From positions 4,702-43,976 of the forward strand of contig PAUN01000068.1 of assembly GCA_002712885.1 (NCBI GenBank): a DNA stretch of 39,275 bases, read 5' to 3'. Shown here piece after piece: positions 27,041-35,745 of this stretch. Positions within the stretch are counted from its first letter, which is position 1. Every line of letters starts with the position of its first letter. The notes beneath the pieces are model-generated. The model saw nothing but the letters and a program-made list of their open reading frames with translations, was not told the origin of the DNA and searched no databases. Source of the DNA: Acidobacteriota bacterium (GTDB taxonomy: Bacteria > Acidobacteriota > Vicinamibacteria > Vicinamibacterales > UBA8438). The position numbers and the translations under genes were made by a program.

Positions 27041-28033
27041 ATGAGCACTGACATGACCTCCGCATTTCTGAACGTCGTTGAGCAGGCAGCGATGGCCTGC
27101 GCCCACACGATGGGACAAGGCGACCGACACGGCTCAGACCAGGTGGCGGTCGAATCGATGCGAGAGTCGCTCGACCGGGTGCCGATAGATGGTCGAGTCG
27201 TGATCGGGGAGGGCGAGCGCGATGAGGCGCCGATGCTGTTCATCGGCGAGCCGGTCGGCATGGCGCATGCGAAGGAGCGGGCAGAGGGTGGACCGTTCCC
27301 GCAGGTCGACATCGCGGTCGATCCACTCGAAGGCACCAACCTGTGCGCCACCGGGTCGGCCAACGCCATCGCGGTGCTGGCGGCCTCAGAGCGGGGCGGG
27401 TTGCTGCACGCGCCGGATCTCTACATGGAGAAGTTGGTCGTGGGCCCGAGGTCGCGGCACGCAGTGAGTCTGGACGCATCCGTGCGCGACAACCTGGCGG
27501 CCATTGCGAAGTGCTTGGGCCGGAGTATTCGAGACCTCGTCGTCATCGTGCTGGATCGATCGAGACACGAGCAGTTGATCGATGACATACGAGAGGCCGG
27601 GGCGCGGATCCGCCTGATTGGCGACGGCGATCTGTCGGCCGGGATTTCAGCCGCGGTGTTCGGCAGCGGTGTGCATGCGGTCATGGGCACGGGCGGGGCG
27701 CCGGAAGGGGTGCTGGTCGCCGCGGCGATGCGTTGTCTCAACGGGGAGATTCTCGCGCGGCTGGTTGTGGATACCCCTGAGAAAGAGGCGCGGTGCCGCG
27801 CGATGGGGATCACCGACATGGACCGGGTCTACCACGCGGCGGATCTGGCCAGTGGTGAACGCCTGACGTTCGCCGCAACCGGGGTCACCGACGGCACGCT
27901 GATGAAGGGAGTGCGCTTCTTCGGGGACGGCGCTCGCACCAGTTCGCTGGTGATGCGCACCAACCCGAACCGAATCCGATTCATCGACACCATCCACCTG
28001 AATGACGGATCGAATGTGATGGTCCGTTTCTAA
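27041..28033 (+). CDS. glpX: Fructose-1,6-bisphosphatase, class II
   Basis: GlpX removes the 1-phosphate of fructose-1,6-bisphosphate in gluconeogenesis. The 330-residue product has the Li-sensitive phosphatase motif [30 protein letters not shown] with further metal ligands, and [18 protein letters not shown]. It also has the family block [18 protein letters not shown] and a C-terminus with [18 protein letters not shown]. The ATG at 27041 gives the expected length, though its Shine-Dalgarno is weak; an ATG at 27053 is an alternative. A longer frame beginning at 26828 would overlap the SAM hydrolase gene and adds no conserved sequence. Gluconeogenesis fits the lactate transporter elsewhere in the window. 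Confidence 0.95.
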   Translation: MSTDMTSAFLNVVEQAAMACAHTMGQGDRHGSDQVAVESMRESLDRVPIDGRVVIGEGERDEAPMLFIGEPVGMAHAKERAEGGPFPQVDIAVDPLEGTNLCATGSANAIAVLAASERGGLLHAPDLYMEKLVVGPRSRHAVSLDASVRDNLAAIAKCLGRSIRDLVVIVLDRSRHEQLIDDIREAGARIRLIGDGDLSAGISAAVFGSGVHAVMGTGGAPEGVLVAAAMRCLNGEILARLVVDTPEKEARCRAMGITDMDRVYHAADLASGERLTFAATGVTDGTLMKGVRFFGDGARTSSLVMRTNPNRIRFIDTIHLNDGSNVMVRF

Positions 28034-28150
28034 TCTCGCTTCGCCGCGTCGTTCTGCTCACCGGCTGGTGTGTCGGGCGGACATTCGTCTTGTTCTGCGG
28101 GCCGCAGCCTGTCCCAGAACGCGCAACGCCCGATAGAATAATTACAGGGA

Positions 28151-30067
28151 GTGGTGTCAACGAATCAGCGTGTGACCAATAGACGTCGATACGGGGTGCT
28201 CGCGATCATGGCCGGACTCGCGGTGCTCGGCGCCCGGGAGAGCACTGTACTCCCACCGGCGGCCGACCGCTTGCCCTCGATGGCGGGTCCATCGGTCAGG
28301 TCCGCTCACGTGTCGCGAGCCCGGAGAGTGGAGGCGGTGGCGGCGCTGTCAGACCTGTCGCCGTTGTCCTATCAACAGTTTCCTCCCATTCTGCACCCTG
28401 GGGCGACCGGGTCGATCCGGCTAGTGCTCGACGTGGTCGGCGATGTGCCCGAGGTCGTGTTTCGCCGGAATGTGCCGAGCAGTGCCACCGGCCATGTCGA
28501 GGAACTCTGGTCTCGGCTCACGACCAGAAGCGTGGCCGGCCGCCTCGTCAGCATCTTCGAGCAGACCTATCCAGGGACCATCCTGTCGGATCTCCTGGTC
28601 TATCCGCATGGCCACGATTTTCCCCAGGTGCCGTTAGGACGGCTGGACGACCCGGGGGGAAGTGGCGAGAGCGCTACCGTATGGCTCCGCATCGCTTCCA
28701 CCGGTCTGCCGGGGTCTACCGTGCGGCTGATCACGCCATCGGAGGGCGGACCGGCCACCGTGCAGTACGCCAGCCACGCCGTGAATCTGGTCTTGCCAGG
28801 ATTCGACGATGCGCGTATCGAGAGCGCCGGCGACGGATACGCGCTGGAGGCGGCGGCCCAGGCGTTCTATCGAGACTTTGCGGATAAGTATCAATCGCTG
28901 GCGTTTGTCCCGCACCGCATGCCCCTGGCGCCGTTCGACACGTTCAATCGCACCGTGTGGAGCGACCTCGAAGGCATCGGGATGCCGTTCGCGGATGACC
29001 GGGCGGCGTTCGGCGGCACCGCGTTGCGTGCCGTGCAGGTGCTGCCGGCCGGATTTCTCGGCCACCAGGCGACGCTGCTGCATCAACTTGCCCACCACTG
29101 GGGTGACCGGATGAATCTGGGGACCATCGCCGGAATCGCGCCGGCGGGCGATGACCCGGATCGGCACACGCCGCTCCTGTACCCGGGCGCGACGCTGGTG
29201 GGCGGGGTGCTCGACGGGACCCGTCAAGTCGAGCGCGTTGTGACCGGCGACGGCGTTGAACGGTTCGAGATCGCCAGGCCGACCGCGCCGGTGCGCTTTC
29301 ATCCGCTGCAACTCTATCGAATGGGTTTTCTGGACCCCGCTGAAGCGCCCGATATCACGGTCTTCGCCGAGCAGGCGCAGTTCGCATCCCAGCGGGTCTC
29401 GGCGCCGGCGGTGGGCACGGCGGTGGCTGGAGCGCGGCAGGCCGTCTCCATCAACGCGATTCTGGCCGCCTTCGGCACGCGCGGCGGCCCCGTGTTCACC
29501 GAGTGGAATCAGGCCGTCGTGATCGTTTCAGACACCCTACTGTCGCAGGAGGAGATGGACTACTACAACTTCTATGCCCAGCGCGCCGCCGCTTCGACCG
29601 GCACCCGGGCCTACGATGGATTCGGCTCGTTCTTCGAAGCGACCGGCGGACGGGCGTCATTACAGACCAGAATACTGACCCGCGACGCAGACACGCATCC
29701 GGCGATCACCCAGGCCCGGGATGTCGGCGATGTGGCGTTCGGCACCGGCGATTGGCGGGGCCTGATGTTCGATGAGCCGATCCCCGGTCGACTGCTGACG
29801 TCCACGACCCTGACCCTCAGGGGCAATATCGATCCGGAGGTCTTGCCGGGGAGCTATCAGTTCCTGATCATCCGCGCGAGTCGATTCGGTGACGCGCCGG
29901 GTGACGCCATCACGGTCCAGACCGCGGTGCGCGGCGGACGGTTCGTCATCTCGCTCCGTTTCCCGGCTGACGGTGCCGGGGCCTATGCGATCGACGCGTT
30001 TGTCTTCGTCGATGGCGATGCCAGGCCCATTCCCACCAGCGTGATCACCCCGCTCTTTGTGGACTGA
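28151..30067 (+). CDS. Large putative exported protein with a metalloprotease-like HQLAHHW motif
   Basis: I do not recognise this 638-residue protein. It starts with GTG (28151, GGGA shortly before) and has a basic N-terminus followed by a hydrophobic stretch (YGVLAIMAGLAVLG), so it is probably exported or membrane-anchored. A -10-like TAGAAT lies at 28134-28139. Residues around 310-325 read LLHQLAHHWGDRMNLG, an H-x-x-x-H arrangement in which Gln replaces the Glu of zinc peptidases. The protein also has an N-terminal beta-rich part and a C-terminal part (about 545-638) with alternating strands like a small beta-sandwich. It may be an inactive peptidase-like binding protein; this is inference. 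It is followed after 15 bases by the tsaC-like gene. Confidence 0.75.
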   Translation: MVSTNQRVTNRRRYGVLAIMAGLAVLGARESTVLPPAADRLPSMAGPSVRSAHVSRARRVEAVAALSDLSPLSYQQFPPILHPGATGSIRLVLDVVGDVPEVVFRRNVPSSATGHVEELWSRLTTRSVAGRLVSIFEQTYPGTILSDLLVYPHGHDFPQVPLGRLDDPGGSGESATVWLRIASTGLPGSTVRLITPSEGGPATVQYASHAVNLVLPGFDDARIESAGDGYALEAAAQAFYRDFADKYQSLAFVPHRMPLAPFDTFNRTVWSDLEGIGMPFADDRAAFGGTALRAVQVLPAGFLGHQATLLHQLAHHWGDRMNLGTIAGIAPAGDDPDRHTPLLYPGATLVGGVLDGTRQVERVVTGDGVERFEIARPTAPVRFHPLQLYRMGFLDPAEAPDITVFAEQAQFASQRVSAPAVGTAVAGARQAVSINAILAAFGTRGGPVFTEWNQAVVIVSDTLLSQEEMDYYNFYAQRAAASTGTRAYDGFGSFFEATGGRASLQTRILTRDADTHPAITQARDVGDVAFGTGDWRGLMFDEPIPGRLLTSTTLTLRGNIDPEVLPGSYQFLIIRASRFGDAPGDAITVQTAVRGGRFVISLRFPADGAGAYAIDAFVFVDGDARPIPTSVITPLFVD

Positions 30068-30082
30068 CGACGCTGAGGACCC

Positions 30083-30706
30083 GTGACGTACCGGATACCT
30101 CTCGAAGGAGGGGCGGACATTCCGCAGGATGCCGTCGACGCGCTTCGGCGCGGCGAGCTTGTCGCCTATCCGACCGAGACGCTGTACGGGCTCGCCGTCG
30201 ATCCGCGTCAGCCTGACGCCGTGGCGCGCCTGCGCCGTGTGAAGGGACGGGAGGCACGGCTCGGGCTCCCGCTGATTGCGGGAAGCCTGACCCAGGTGGA
30301 GTCCGACCTGGGACCACTACCGCGTCTTGGTCGTCGTCTGACCGAGACATTCTGGCCTGGTCCTCTCACCCTGATCTTCGTGCCCACCGCGGACCTGGAC
30401 GCGGGGATCACCGCCGCCGACACGTCCGTGGCGGTGCGGGTACCAGGGGCCGAGCCGGCCCGACGCCTCGCCTTGGCGTGCGGGCACCCGATTACCGCGA
30501 CCAGCGCGAATCCGGCCGGGAAGCGGCCGGCGGCGACCGGAGACGAGGTCGAGTCTCTGTTTGGGCCCGTGATCTCACTGATCCTCGAACAGGCGGGTGC
30601 GCTGCAGGGTGCCCCATCCACCATTGTGGACATTCGTGGCGACGCCCCGGTGCTGGTAAGAGCCGGTATCGTGTCATGGGACCGCGTGCTACAATCGGTG
30701 CCGTGA
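30083..30706 (+). CDS. L-threonylcarbamoyladenylate synthase (TsaC/Sua5/YrdC family)
   Basis: The enzyme makes threonylcarbamoyl-AMP from threonine, bicarbonate and ATP, the first step of t6A37 modification of ANN-decoding tRNAs. The 207-residue product shows the YrdC core: GELVAYPTETLYGLAVDPRQ, RVKGREARLGLPLI (the usual KR-x-KP-x-x-P-L block, with Gly and Leu substituted), FWPGPLTLIFV, VAVRVPGA and PITATSANPAGKRPA. The C-terminal PSTIVDIRGDAPVLVRAGIV closes the domain. There is no Sua5 C-terminal domain, so it is a short TsaC type. It starts with GTG at 30083. The changed KR-x-KP block deserves checking, as it lies near the active site. Confidence 0.9.
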   Translation: MTYRIPLEGGADIPQDAVDALRRGELVAYPTETLYGLAVDPRQPDAVARLRRVKGREARLGLPLIAGSLTQVESDLGPLPRLGRRLTETFWPGPLTLIFVPTADLDAGITAADTSVAVRVPGAEPARRLALACGHPITATSANPAGKRPAATGDEVESLFGPVISLILEQAGALQGAPSTIVDIRGDAPVLVRAGIVSWDRVLQSVP

Positions 30707-30840
30707 TGGACGTCGGCCCGTCGCTCGATGCCCAATCCCAGAGTGCGTCTCGGCAGTGTGCGCTGGTAGACATGGTCGGCCGTCAGGTCGAGGTCGAACA
30801 CCCCCTCACCGTGTTGACTGGCACGAACCCCTCTCCGACG

Positions 30841-32217
30841 ATGAGAACCGGAGGCGAGCGTCTCGCGAGGAGTCGATTCTGCTCTCGCACCTCGCTCGCC
30901 GTCCTCCTGATCACGTGGACGTGGGCGGCTGGCTGCGCGACGCGGCTCCCGGTCGTCACCACCGCGGCCTATCCCAGTTATCCCGTCCCCGTGGTGCCCC
31001 CGGCGCTGGCTGACAACCCCGCGGTCGCCGAGCACGAGCGGGCGTGGCTCTACCTGCAATCGGGTGACCTCGAGGCGGCCGAGCGGGGTTTTGCGTCGGC
31101 GCTTCGCATCAGCCTTGAGTTCCACCCGTCAGATGCTGGTCTCGGATTCGTCGAGCTGTCCAGGGGCGCGTCCGCACAAGCGGTGGCGTGGTTCGACGAT
31201 GCGCTCTCGCGTGCGCCCACCTATGTCCCGGCCCTGGTCGGCCGCGGCGAGGCGCTGTTGACGGTGGGCCGGGTCAGTGAGGCGGTCGCGAGCTTTGAGG
31301 CCGCCGTCGCCGCGGACCCCAGCCTGACCCCGCTGCGCCGCCGGGTCGAAGATCTGCGGTTTACCGACCTGATGGCGCAGGTCACGCGGGCCCGGGCGGC
31401 GCGGGCCGCGGGGCGTGACGACGACGCACGCGCGGCGTACGAACGGCTCATCGCTGCGTCTCCGGACAGCGGCTTCCTGTATATCGAATTGGCTGACATC
31501 GAGCAGCGTGAAGGCCATGGCGAGGCGGCGCTCAGACGTTTGGAGCAGGCGATCGAGCTCGACCGGGGCGCTGTGACTGCCTGGCGCATGATGGCCACGC
31601 TGTATCTGGCCGCCGACGACCTCGATCGCGGGGAACAAGCCCTGCTCCGCGCCGAGTCGATCGAGCCGACCAGGGAGACCTCGCGACTGCTGGCCGACAT
31701 CGAGATCCGGCGTCGCGAGGCCAGTCGTCCGCCGGAGTATCGGCGGATCGAGGCGTCGGAGGCCGTGACCCGGGGAGAGCTCGCGGCGCTGGTCGGCATT
31801 CGCTTTCAAGCCTTGATGTCCGAGCGCGCGGGAGCCCGGACGACCATCATCACCGATGCCCGGGACTACTGGGGCTACGGGTGGGTGATTGCGGTGTCCC
31901 AGGCCGGCGTCATGGAGGCGGACACCAACTATCGCTTCCAGCCCGATCGTGAGGTCACTCGGGCCGAGTTGGCCGACGTGCTGATCCGCGTCCGACAGCT
32001 TGCCGGCGGAGCGGACACGGCGCCGTCGGTGACGCGACCCAGCTTCTCCGACCTGGCCCCGAGTCATCTGAGGTATGCGGCGGCATCGGAGGCCGTGGCG
32101 CTGGGGATGCTGGTGCCGCTCGAACGTAACACGTTTCAACCGGGTCGGGGCGTCCTGGGGACCGAAGCCGTGGAAGCCGTCGAACGACTGATCCGATTGC
32201 TCGACGAGAACCCGTAA
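30841..32217 (+). CDS. TPR lipoprotein with C-terminal SLH-like repeats
   Basis: The start at 30841 is chosen because it places a basic N-terminus and hydrophobic stretch before a lipobox (LLITWTWAAGC, Cys at about residue 32). This makes a 458-residue exported lipoprotein. Several tetratricopeptide repeats cover about residues 60-285 (AWLYLQSGDLEAAERGFASA, YVPALVGRGEALLTVGRVSE, AYERLIAASPDSGFLYIELA). The last 150 residues hold three S-layer-homology-like units, best seen in YWGYGWVIAVSQAGVMEADT with FQPDREVTRAELADVLIRV, which in other proteins bind cell-wall polymers. An in-frame ATG at 30706 is possible; a TACAAT at 30690-30695 could be a -10 box. The next gene follows six bases after the stop. 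Confidence 0.85.
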   Translation: MRTGGERLARSRFCSRTSLAVLLITWTWAAGCATRLPVVTTAAYPSYPVPVVPPALADNPAVAEHERAWLYLQSGDLEAAERGFASALRISLEFHPSDAGLGFVELSRGASAQAVAWFDDALSRAPTYVPALVGRGEALLTVGRVSEAVASFEAAVAADPSLTPLRRRVEDLRFTDLMAQVTRARAARAAGRDDDARAAYERLIAASPDSGFLYIELADIEQREGHGEAALRRLEQAIELDRGAVTAWRMMATLYLAADDLDRGEQALLRAESIEPTRETSRLLADIEIRRREASRPPEYRRIEASEAVTRGELAALVGIRFQALMSERAGARTTIITDARDYWGYGWVIAVSQAGVMEADTNYRFQPDREVTRAELADVLIRVRQLAGGADTAPSVTRPSFSDLAPSHLRYAAASEAVALGMLVPLERNTFQPGRGVLGTEAVEAVERLIRLLDENP

Positions 32218-32223
32218 CGAACC

Positions 32224-32781
32224 ATGTCGGCGCTAACCGTCGCCAACCAGCTGACCTTGCTGCGGATGTTCCTGATCCCGGGCCTGGTCCTGCTGGTGCT
32301 GTACGGACTCAACGGGTGGGCCTTGATCGTCTTCATCGTGGCGGGCATCACCGATGCGCTCGATGGGCTCCTGGCCCGACGGTGGAGCGAGCGGACCGCG
32401 CTGGGAGCCTTGTTGGACCCGATGGCCGACAAGCTGCTCTTGACGTCCATTTTTGTCGTCTTGACGCTGACGAATCTGGACCTCCCGAACCACTTGCCCC
32501 TGTGGTTGACGGTCTGTGTGATCAGTCGAGACGTCATCATCGTCGTCACCGTAGCCATTGCGAATCTGTCGGTCGGACGCTTGTCGTTCCCGCCCTCAGT
32601 CCTCGGCAAGCTGGCGACCTTGGTTTACATCTTGACGGCCGCGGTGACCTTGGGTTTCAACTGGCTGGGCCGTCCGTCGATCTTCGTCGATGTTGCGGTC
32701 TACGCGTCGCTCGCGGTGACGCTGGCCTCCGGCCTGCACTACATCGTCCACGCGACCCGTGTGTTGAGCGATGTAACGTAG
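32224..32781 (+). CDS. CDP-alcohol phosphatidyltransferase (PgsA-like)
   Basis: This inner-membrane enzyme of 185 residues swaps CMP in CDP-diacylglycerol for an alcohol, probably glycerol-3-phosphate, making phosphatidylglycerol phosphate. The diagnostic motif D-x2-D-G-x2-A-R-x8-G-x3-D-x3-D is complete in DALDGLLARRWS and GALLDPMADK. Several hydrophobic helices follow, and the N-terminus NQLTLLRMFLIPGLVLL is typical. Length fits PgsA (about 180-190). The start is separated from the TPR-SLH gene by only six bases, so they are likely co-transcribed; alcohol specificity is inferred from length and similarity. Confidence 0.92.
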   Translation: MSALTVANQLTLLRMFLIPGLVLLVLYGLNGWALIVFIVAGITDALDGLLARRWSERTALGALLDPMADKLLLTSIFVVLTLTNLDLPNHLPLWLTVCVISRDVIIVVTVAIANLSVGRLSFPPSVLGKLATLVYILTAAVTLGFNWLGRPSIFVDVAVYASLAVTLASGLHYIVHATRVLSDVT

Positions 32782-33151
32782 TGGTGTCGTTGTGATTGGC
32801 AGTACTTAGCCGGGTGGACGTTCCACGCCGCCGCGCGTCTAACGGGGGCCCGCCCGGCGTGTTCCCAGGCTGCTATGCCGTCGGGGTTGGGAGCGCCGGG
32901 CCATGAGCCCGTCTGGGTGAACCTGGAAATGGTCAGCGAGTAGAAAGCGGTCATCGACCATGTGGTCGAGAAGGTCGCGACGCTCGACCAGACGTTGCGG
33001 TCCGCTCAGGCGACCCAGCGGTCGTTGCCGGTTGAGTGGGAACTCGTCGAGCGGTGCATCAAGAGCCTGCGGACCAAGATCGGGATCACCGACACGAGCG
33101 ACGAGGAAGAGCAAACCGCCTGACGGGGACAGTGTCGGCGCGGCCGGGCCG
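32782..33151. other. Gene-poor stretch between convergent pgsA-like and epimerase genes
   Basis: No confident gene. A plus-strand frame from about 32923 reads VNLEMVSE, stops at a TAG (32941-32943), and then continues in the same frame as VEKVATLDQTLRSAQATQ to a TGA at 33121-33123. A GTG at 32962 could start a 53-residue, acidic-ended peptide. This may be an eroded small gene or chance. No match to the repeat families was seen. Confidence 0.4.
32962..33123 (+). CDS. Possible small hypothetical protein, or the tail of a broken one
   Basis: Fifty-three codons from a GTG, with helix-friendly composition and an acidic end (ITDTSDEEEQTA). Upstream in the same frame, past a stop codon at 32941-32943, the sequence also looks coding, so a nonsense-broken gene is an alternative. 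There is no ribosome binding site and no known family. Confidence 0.25.
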   Translation: MVEKVATLDQTLRSAQATQRSLPVEWELVERCIKSLRTKIGITDTSDEEEQTA

Positions 33152-34099
33152 CTACTCGTCGCGTTCGGCCAGCTTTTCTCTGAAGTAGTCGATTGTGCGG
33201 CCGAGTCCGTCGGTGACTGCCACACGAGGCTCCCAGTTGAGGCGGGTCCTCGCCAGGGTAATGTCCGGTTGACGCACTTTGGGATCGCCCTCCGGCAACT
33301 CCCGATACACAATCTGGCTGGTCGCACCCGTCAAGGCGATGATCTCCTTAGCGATCTGGGTGATCGTCATCTCGTGCGGATTGCCGATATTGACCGGTGC
33401 GTTCTCGCCGGAGTCCATCAACCGCAGCACCCCGTCGACCAGATCGCTGATATAGCAGAAACTGCGAGTCTGGGTCCCGTCTCCATACACCGTCAGATCC
33501 TCGTTTCGTATCGCCTGGGCAATGAAATTTGGGACCGCGCGACCGTCCCGGACCCGCATGCGGGGTCCATACGTGTTGAAGATACGCACGATCTTCGTGT
33601 CCAGACCGTGATAGCGGTGATACGCCATGGTCATCGCCTCGGCGAACCGCTTCGCCTCGTCGTAGACGCCCCGAGGACCGACCGGGTTCACATTGCCCCA
33701 GTACTGTTCAGTCTGAGGGTGCTCCAGCGGGTCGCCATACACCTCGGAGGTCGAAGCGATCACGAATTTGGCTTGCTTCGATTTGGCCAGTCCGAGTGCA
33801 TTGTGAGTGCCGAGGGCGCCTACTTTCAGCGTCGGGATGGGCCACTCCAGATAGTCGATCGGGCTGGCTGGGCTGGCCCAGTGCAGCACCACATCGACCG
33901 GACCGTCGAGATCGATGTGTTTCGTGACGTCGTGTTCGATGAAATGAAAATCTCGCGTCGACAGATGCGCGATATTCGCCAAGTCGCCGGTCAGGAGGTT
34001 GTCGATCCCGACCACCTGATGTCCACGATCGAGCAGGGTTTCTGCCAGATGGGAACCAATGAACCCGGCCGCGCCGGTAATGACGATCCGTGCGCTCAT
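33152..34099 (-). CDS. UDP-glucuronate decarboxylase-like NAD-dependent epimerase/dehydratase
   Basis: The 315-residue extended short-chain dehydrogenase probably makes UDP-xylose from UDP-glucuronate for surface polysaccharide. It has the NAD motif [15 protein letters not shown] at the N-terminus, the UXS-typical block [20 protein letters not shown], and [14 protein letters not shown]. The catalytic Tyr-x3-Lys is in [10 protein letters not shown], and [10 protein letters not shown] and [13 protein letters not shown] complete the pattern. The ATG at 34099 gives the canonical opening [12 protein letters not shown]; an upstream ATG at 34192 adds 31 unlike residues. It is the last gene of the leftward exopolysaccharide run, about 210 bases after the sugar phosphotransferase. 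Confidence 0.9.
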   Translation of the reverse strand: MSARIVITGAAGFIGSHLAETLLDRGHQVVGIDNLLTGDLANIAHLSTRDFHFIEHDVTKHIDLDGPVDVVLHWASPASPIDYLEWPIPTLKVGALGTHNALGLAKSKQAKFVIASTSEVYGDPLEHPQTEQYWGNVNPVGPRGVYDEAKRFAEAMTMAYHRYHGLDTKIVRIFNTYGPRMRVRDGRAVPNFIAQAIRNEDLTVYGDGTQTRSFCYISDLVDGVLRLMDSGENAPVNIGNPHEMTITQIAKEIIALTGATSQIVYRELPEGDPKVRQPDITLARTRLNWEPRVAVTDGLGRTIDYFREKLAERDE

Positions 34100-34308
34100 G
34101 ATGGATGAATCCGGGGGCGTCGCGTCGTGCGATGGTCGCAGAGGACACGAGCAGCCGATGGCGCCATTGCCGCGTGGCGCCGAAAGCGGCACCGAAGCGG
34201 CTGAACACTTCTGCGATGGCTGCTAGTTTAGTGGTGTGTAACCGTGATTCGCTGCACAAGTCGGTAGCGCAGTCCGGGACGCAGCACACGAACGACTGTT
34301 CCCGGACA

Positions 34309-35745
34309 CTAGTAAGCGTGACGGTGAAAGAACCCGCGGATGAGGGTCAACCAGAGAATCTTGAAGTCCAGGGCGACCGACCAATGCTCGATGTAATACA
34401 GGTCGTACTCGATCCGTTTCTCAATCGACGTATCGCCCCGCCAGCCATGCACCTGCGCCCAACCGGTCATCCCGGACTTGACCTTGTGGCGCAGCATGTA
34501 CTGCGGGACGTGTTGTTTGAACTGTTCTACGAAGAACGGGCGCTCCGGCCGAGGACCGACGAGGGACATATCGCCGCGCAGCACGTTCCAGAGTTGCGGG
34601 AATTCATCCAGACTGAAGCGGCGCAGCACCCGGCCGACCGGCGTGCGTCGGGGGTCATCCTTCCGGGTCCAGACTGGTCCGGTATCGCGTTCGGCGTCGA
34701 CGAACATCGACCGGAACTTGTAGACACCGAAGGGGCGTCCGTCGAGTCCCATCCGTTCCTGTCGGTAGAACACGGGCCCGGGGGAGGTGCTCTTGATCAG
34801 CGCCGCGATGATGGCGAAGGGACCCATCATTCCCAACAAGGCAACAGCCGCGATGCCGATGTCGATGACCCGCTTGACGAGACTGTTGAGGCCTTGGAGC
34901 GGCACATCATTGATGTTGATGATCGGCACTCCATCCAGCTCTTCAAGCCGGGCGCGGAGCGCGATGACCTGCAGCAGGTCTGGTACCACCTTGACGTCGA
35001 CGACCTCCCGGTTGGCCACTTCGATCAGCTGCAGCATTTTGATGTGTTCATCGAGCGGCAGCGCGATATACAGCTGGTCGACCTGCTCCCGACCAAGAAT
35101 CTCTCCGATTTCATCCAGGGTCCCCAGCAGGGGCAACCCGCGATAGCCGAGGTGGTCACCGCCGGCACGGTCGTCGACGAATCCGACAATCCGATAGCCC
35201 AGCTCGCCATGCTGCAGCATCTTGTCCGCGACGTGCCGTGCGACGTCGCTGGTCCCGGCAATCAGGATGCGCTTCAAGCCCACCCCGTTCCGCCAGCGGC
35301 GCTCGAGCACGGCACGCACGGTGGCACGCGACGTATAGCACAGGCCAACCGTGAGCGTGAGAAACAGCGCCCAGACCCACCGAGACACTTCGTAGGCCCC
35401 GACTTCCTTCAACTCCGGCGGCACGATATAAGCCTGGTAAGACAGCGTGCCGACCAAGCCGATGACCACCGCGATGATGGCGCCCACGAGCACCGCGAAG
35501 AAATCGTCTACCCGCGAGCGTACCCGACCCAGGCGGTAGGCGCCCTGCACCCAGAGCCCGAACGGTAGCAACAGCCCGAGCAACGGGGCCATCTCCATGT
35601 AGTTGACCAGGGCCGGCTGCCCTTTGGGGGTCGCGATGACGCCGGTTTCGAAACGGAGCAGGTAGGCCAGGAGGAACATGCCGGCACCGATGGCCGCGTC
35701 GACCAGTGCCTGCGTCACCATCCGCTCACGTGCGCGTGGATTCAT
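34309..35745 (-). CDS. Undecaprenyl-phosphate sugar phosphotransferase (WcaJ/WbaP-like)
   Basis: This 478-residue polyprenyl-phosphate hexose-1-phosphate transferase starts a polysaccharide repeat unit on the lipid carrier. It has about four N-terminal membrane helices (residues 10-115), a CoA-binding-like nucleotide domain (about 140-270) and a membrane-embedded catalytic C-terminus. The C-terminus carries KSTSPGPVFYRQERMGLDGR, PFGVYKFRSMFVDAE, LDEFPQLWNVLRGDMSLVGP and RPERP. The length and domain order match the WcaJ/undecaprenyl-phosphate glucose phosphotransferase subfamily, so glucose or galactose is the likely sugar. Its start overlaps the stop of the glycosyltransferase gene upstream by ATGA. 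Confidence 0.94.
   Translation of the reverse strand: MNPRARERMVTQALVDAAIGAGMFLLAYLLRFETGVIATPKGQPALVNYMEMAPLLGLLLPFGLWVQGAYRLGRVRSRVDDFFAVLVGAIIAVVIGLVGTLSYQAYIVPPELKEVGAYEVSRWVWALFLTLTVGLCYTSRATVRAVLERRWRNGVGLKRILIAGTSDVARHVADKMLQHGELGYRIVGFVDDRAGGDHLGYRGLPLLGTLDEIGEILGREQVDQLYIALPLDEHIKMLQLIEVANREVVDVKVVPDLLQVIALRARLEELDGVPIININDVPLQGLNSLVKRVIDIGIAAVALLGMMGPFAIIAALIKSTSPGPVFYRQERMGLDGRPFGVYKFRSMFVDAERDTGPVWTRKDDPRRTPVGRVLRRFSLDEFPQLWNVLRGDMSLVGPRPERPFFVEQFKQHVPQYMLRHKVKSGMTGWAQVHGWRGDTSIEKRIEYDLYYIEHWSVALDFKILWLTLIRGFFHRHAY

Noticed and set aside
26278-27369. Minus-strand open frame of 363 codons
   Set aside because: Antisense to both the SAM hydrolase and fructose-bisphosphatase genes; no recognisable domain.
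34105-35568. Plus-strand open frame of 487 codons
   Set aside because: Antisense to the well-supported sugar phosphotransferase gene; its composition (many His, Asp, Gln) is typical of a mirror frame.
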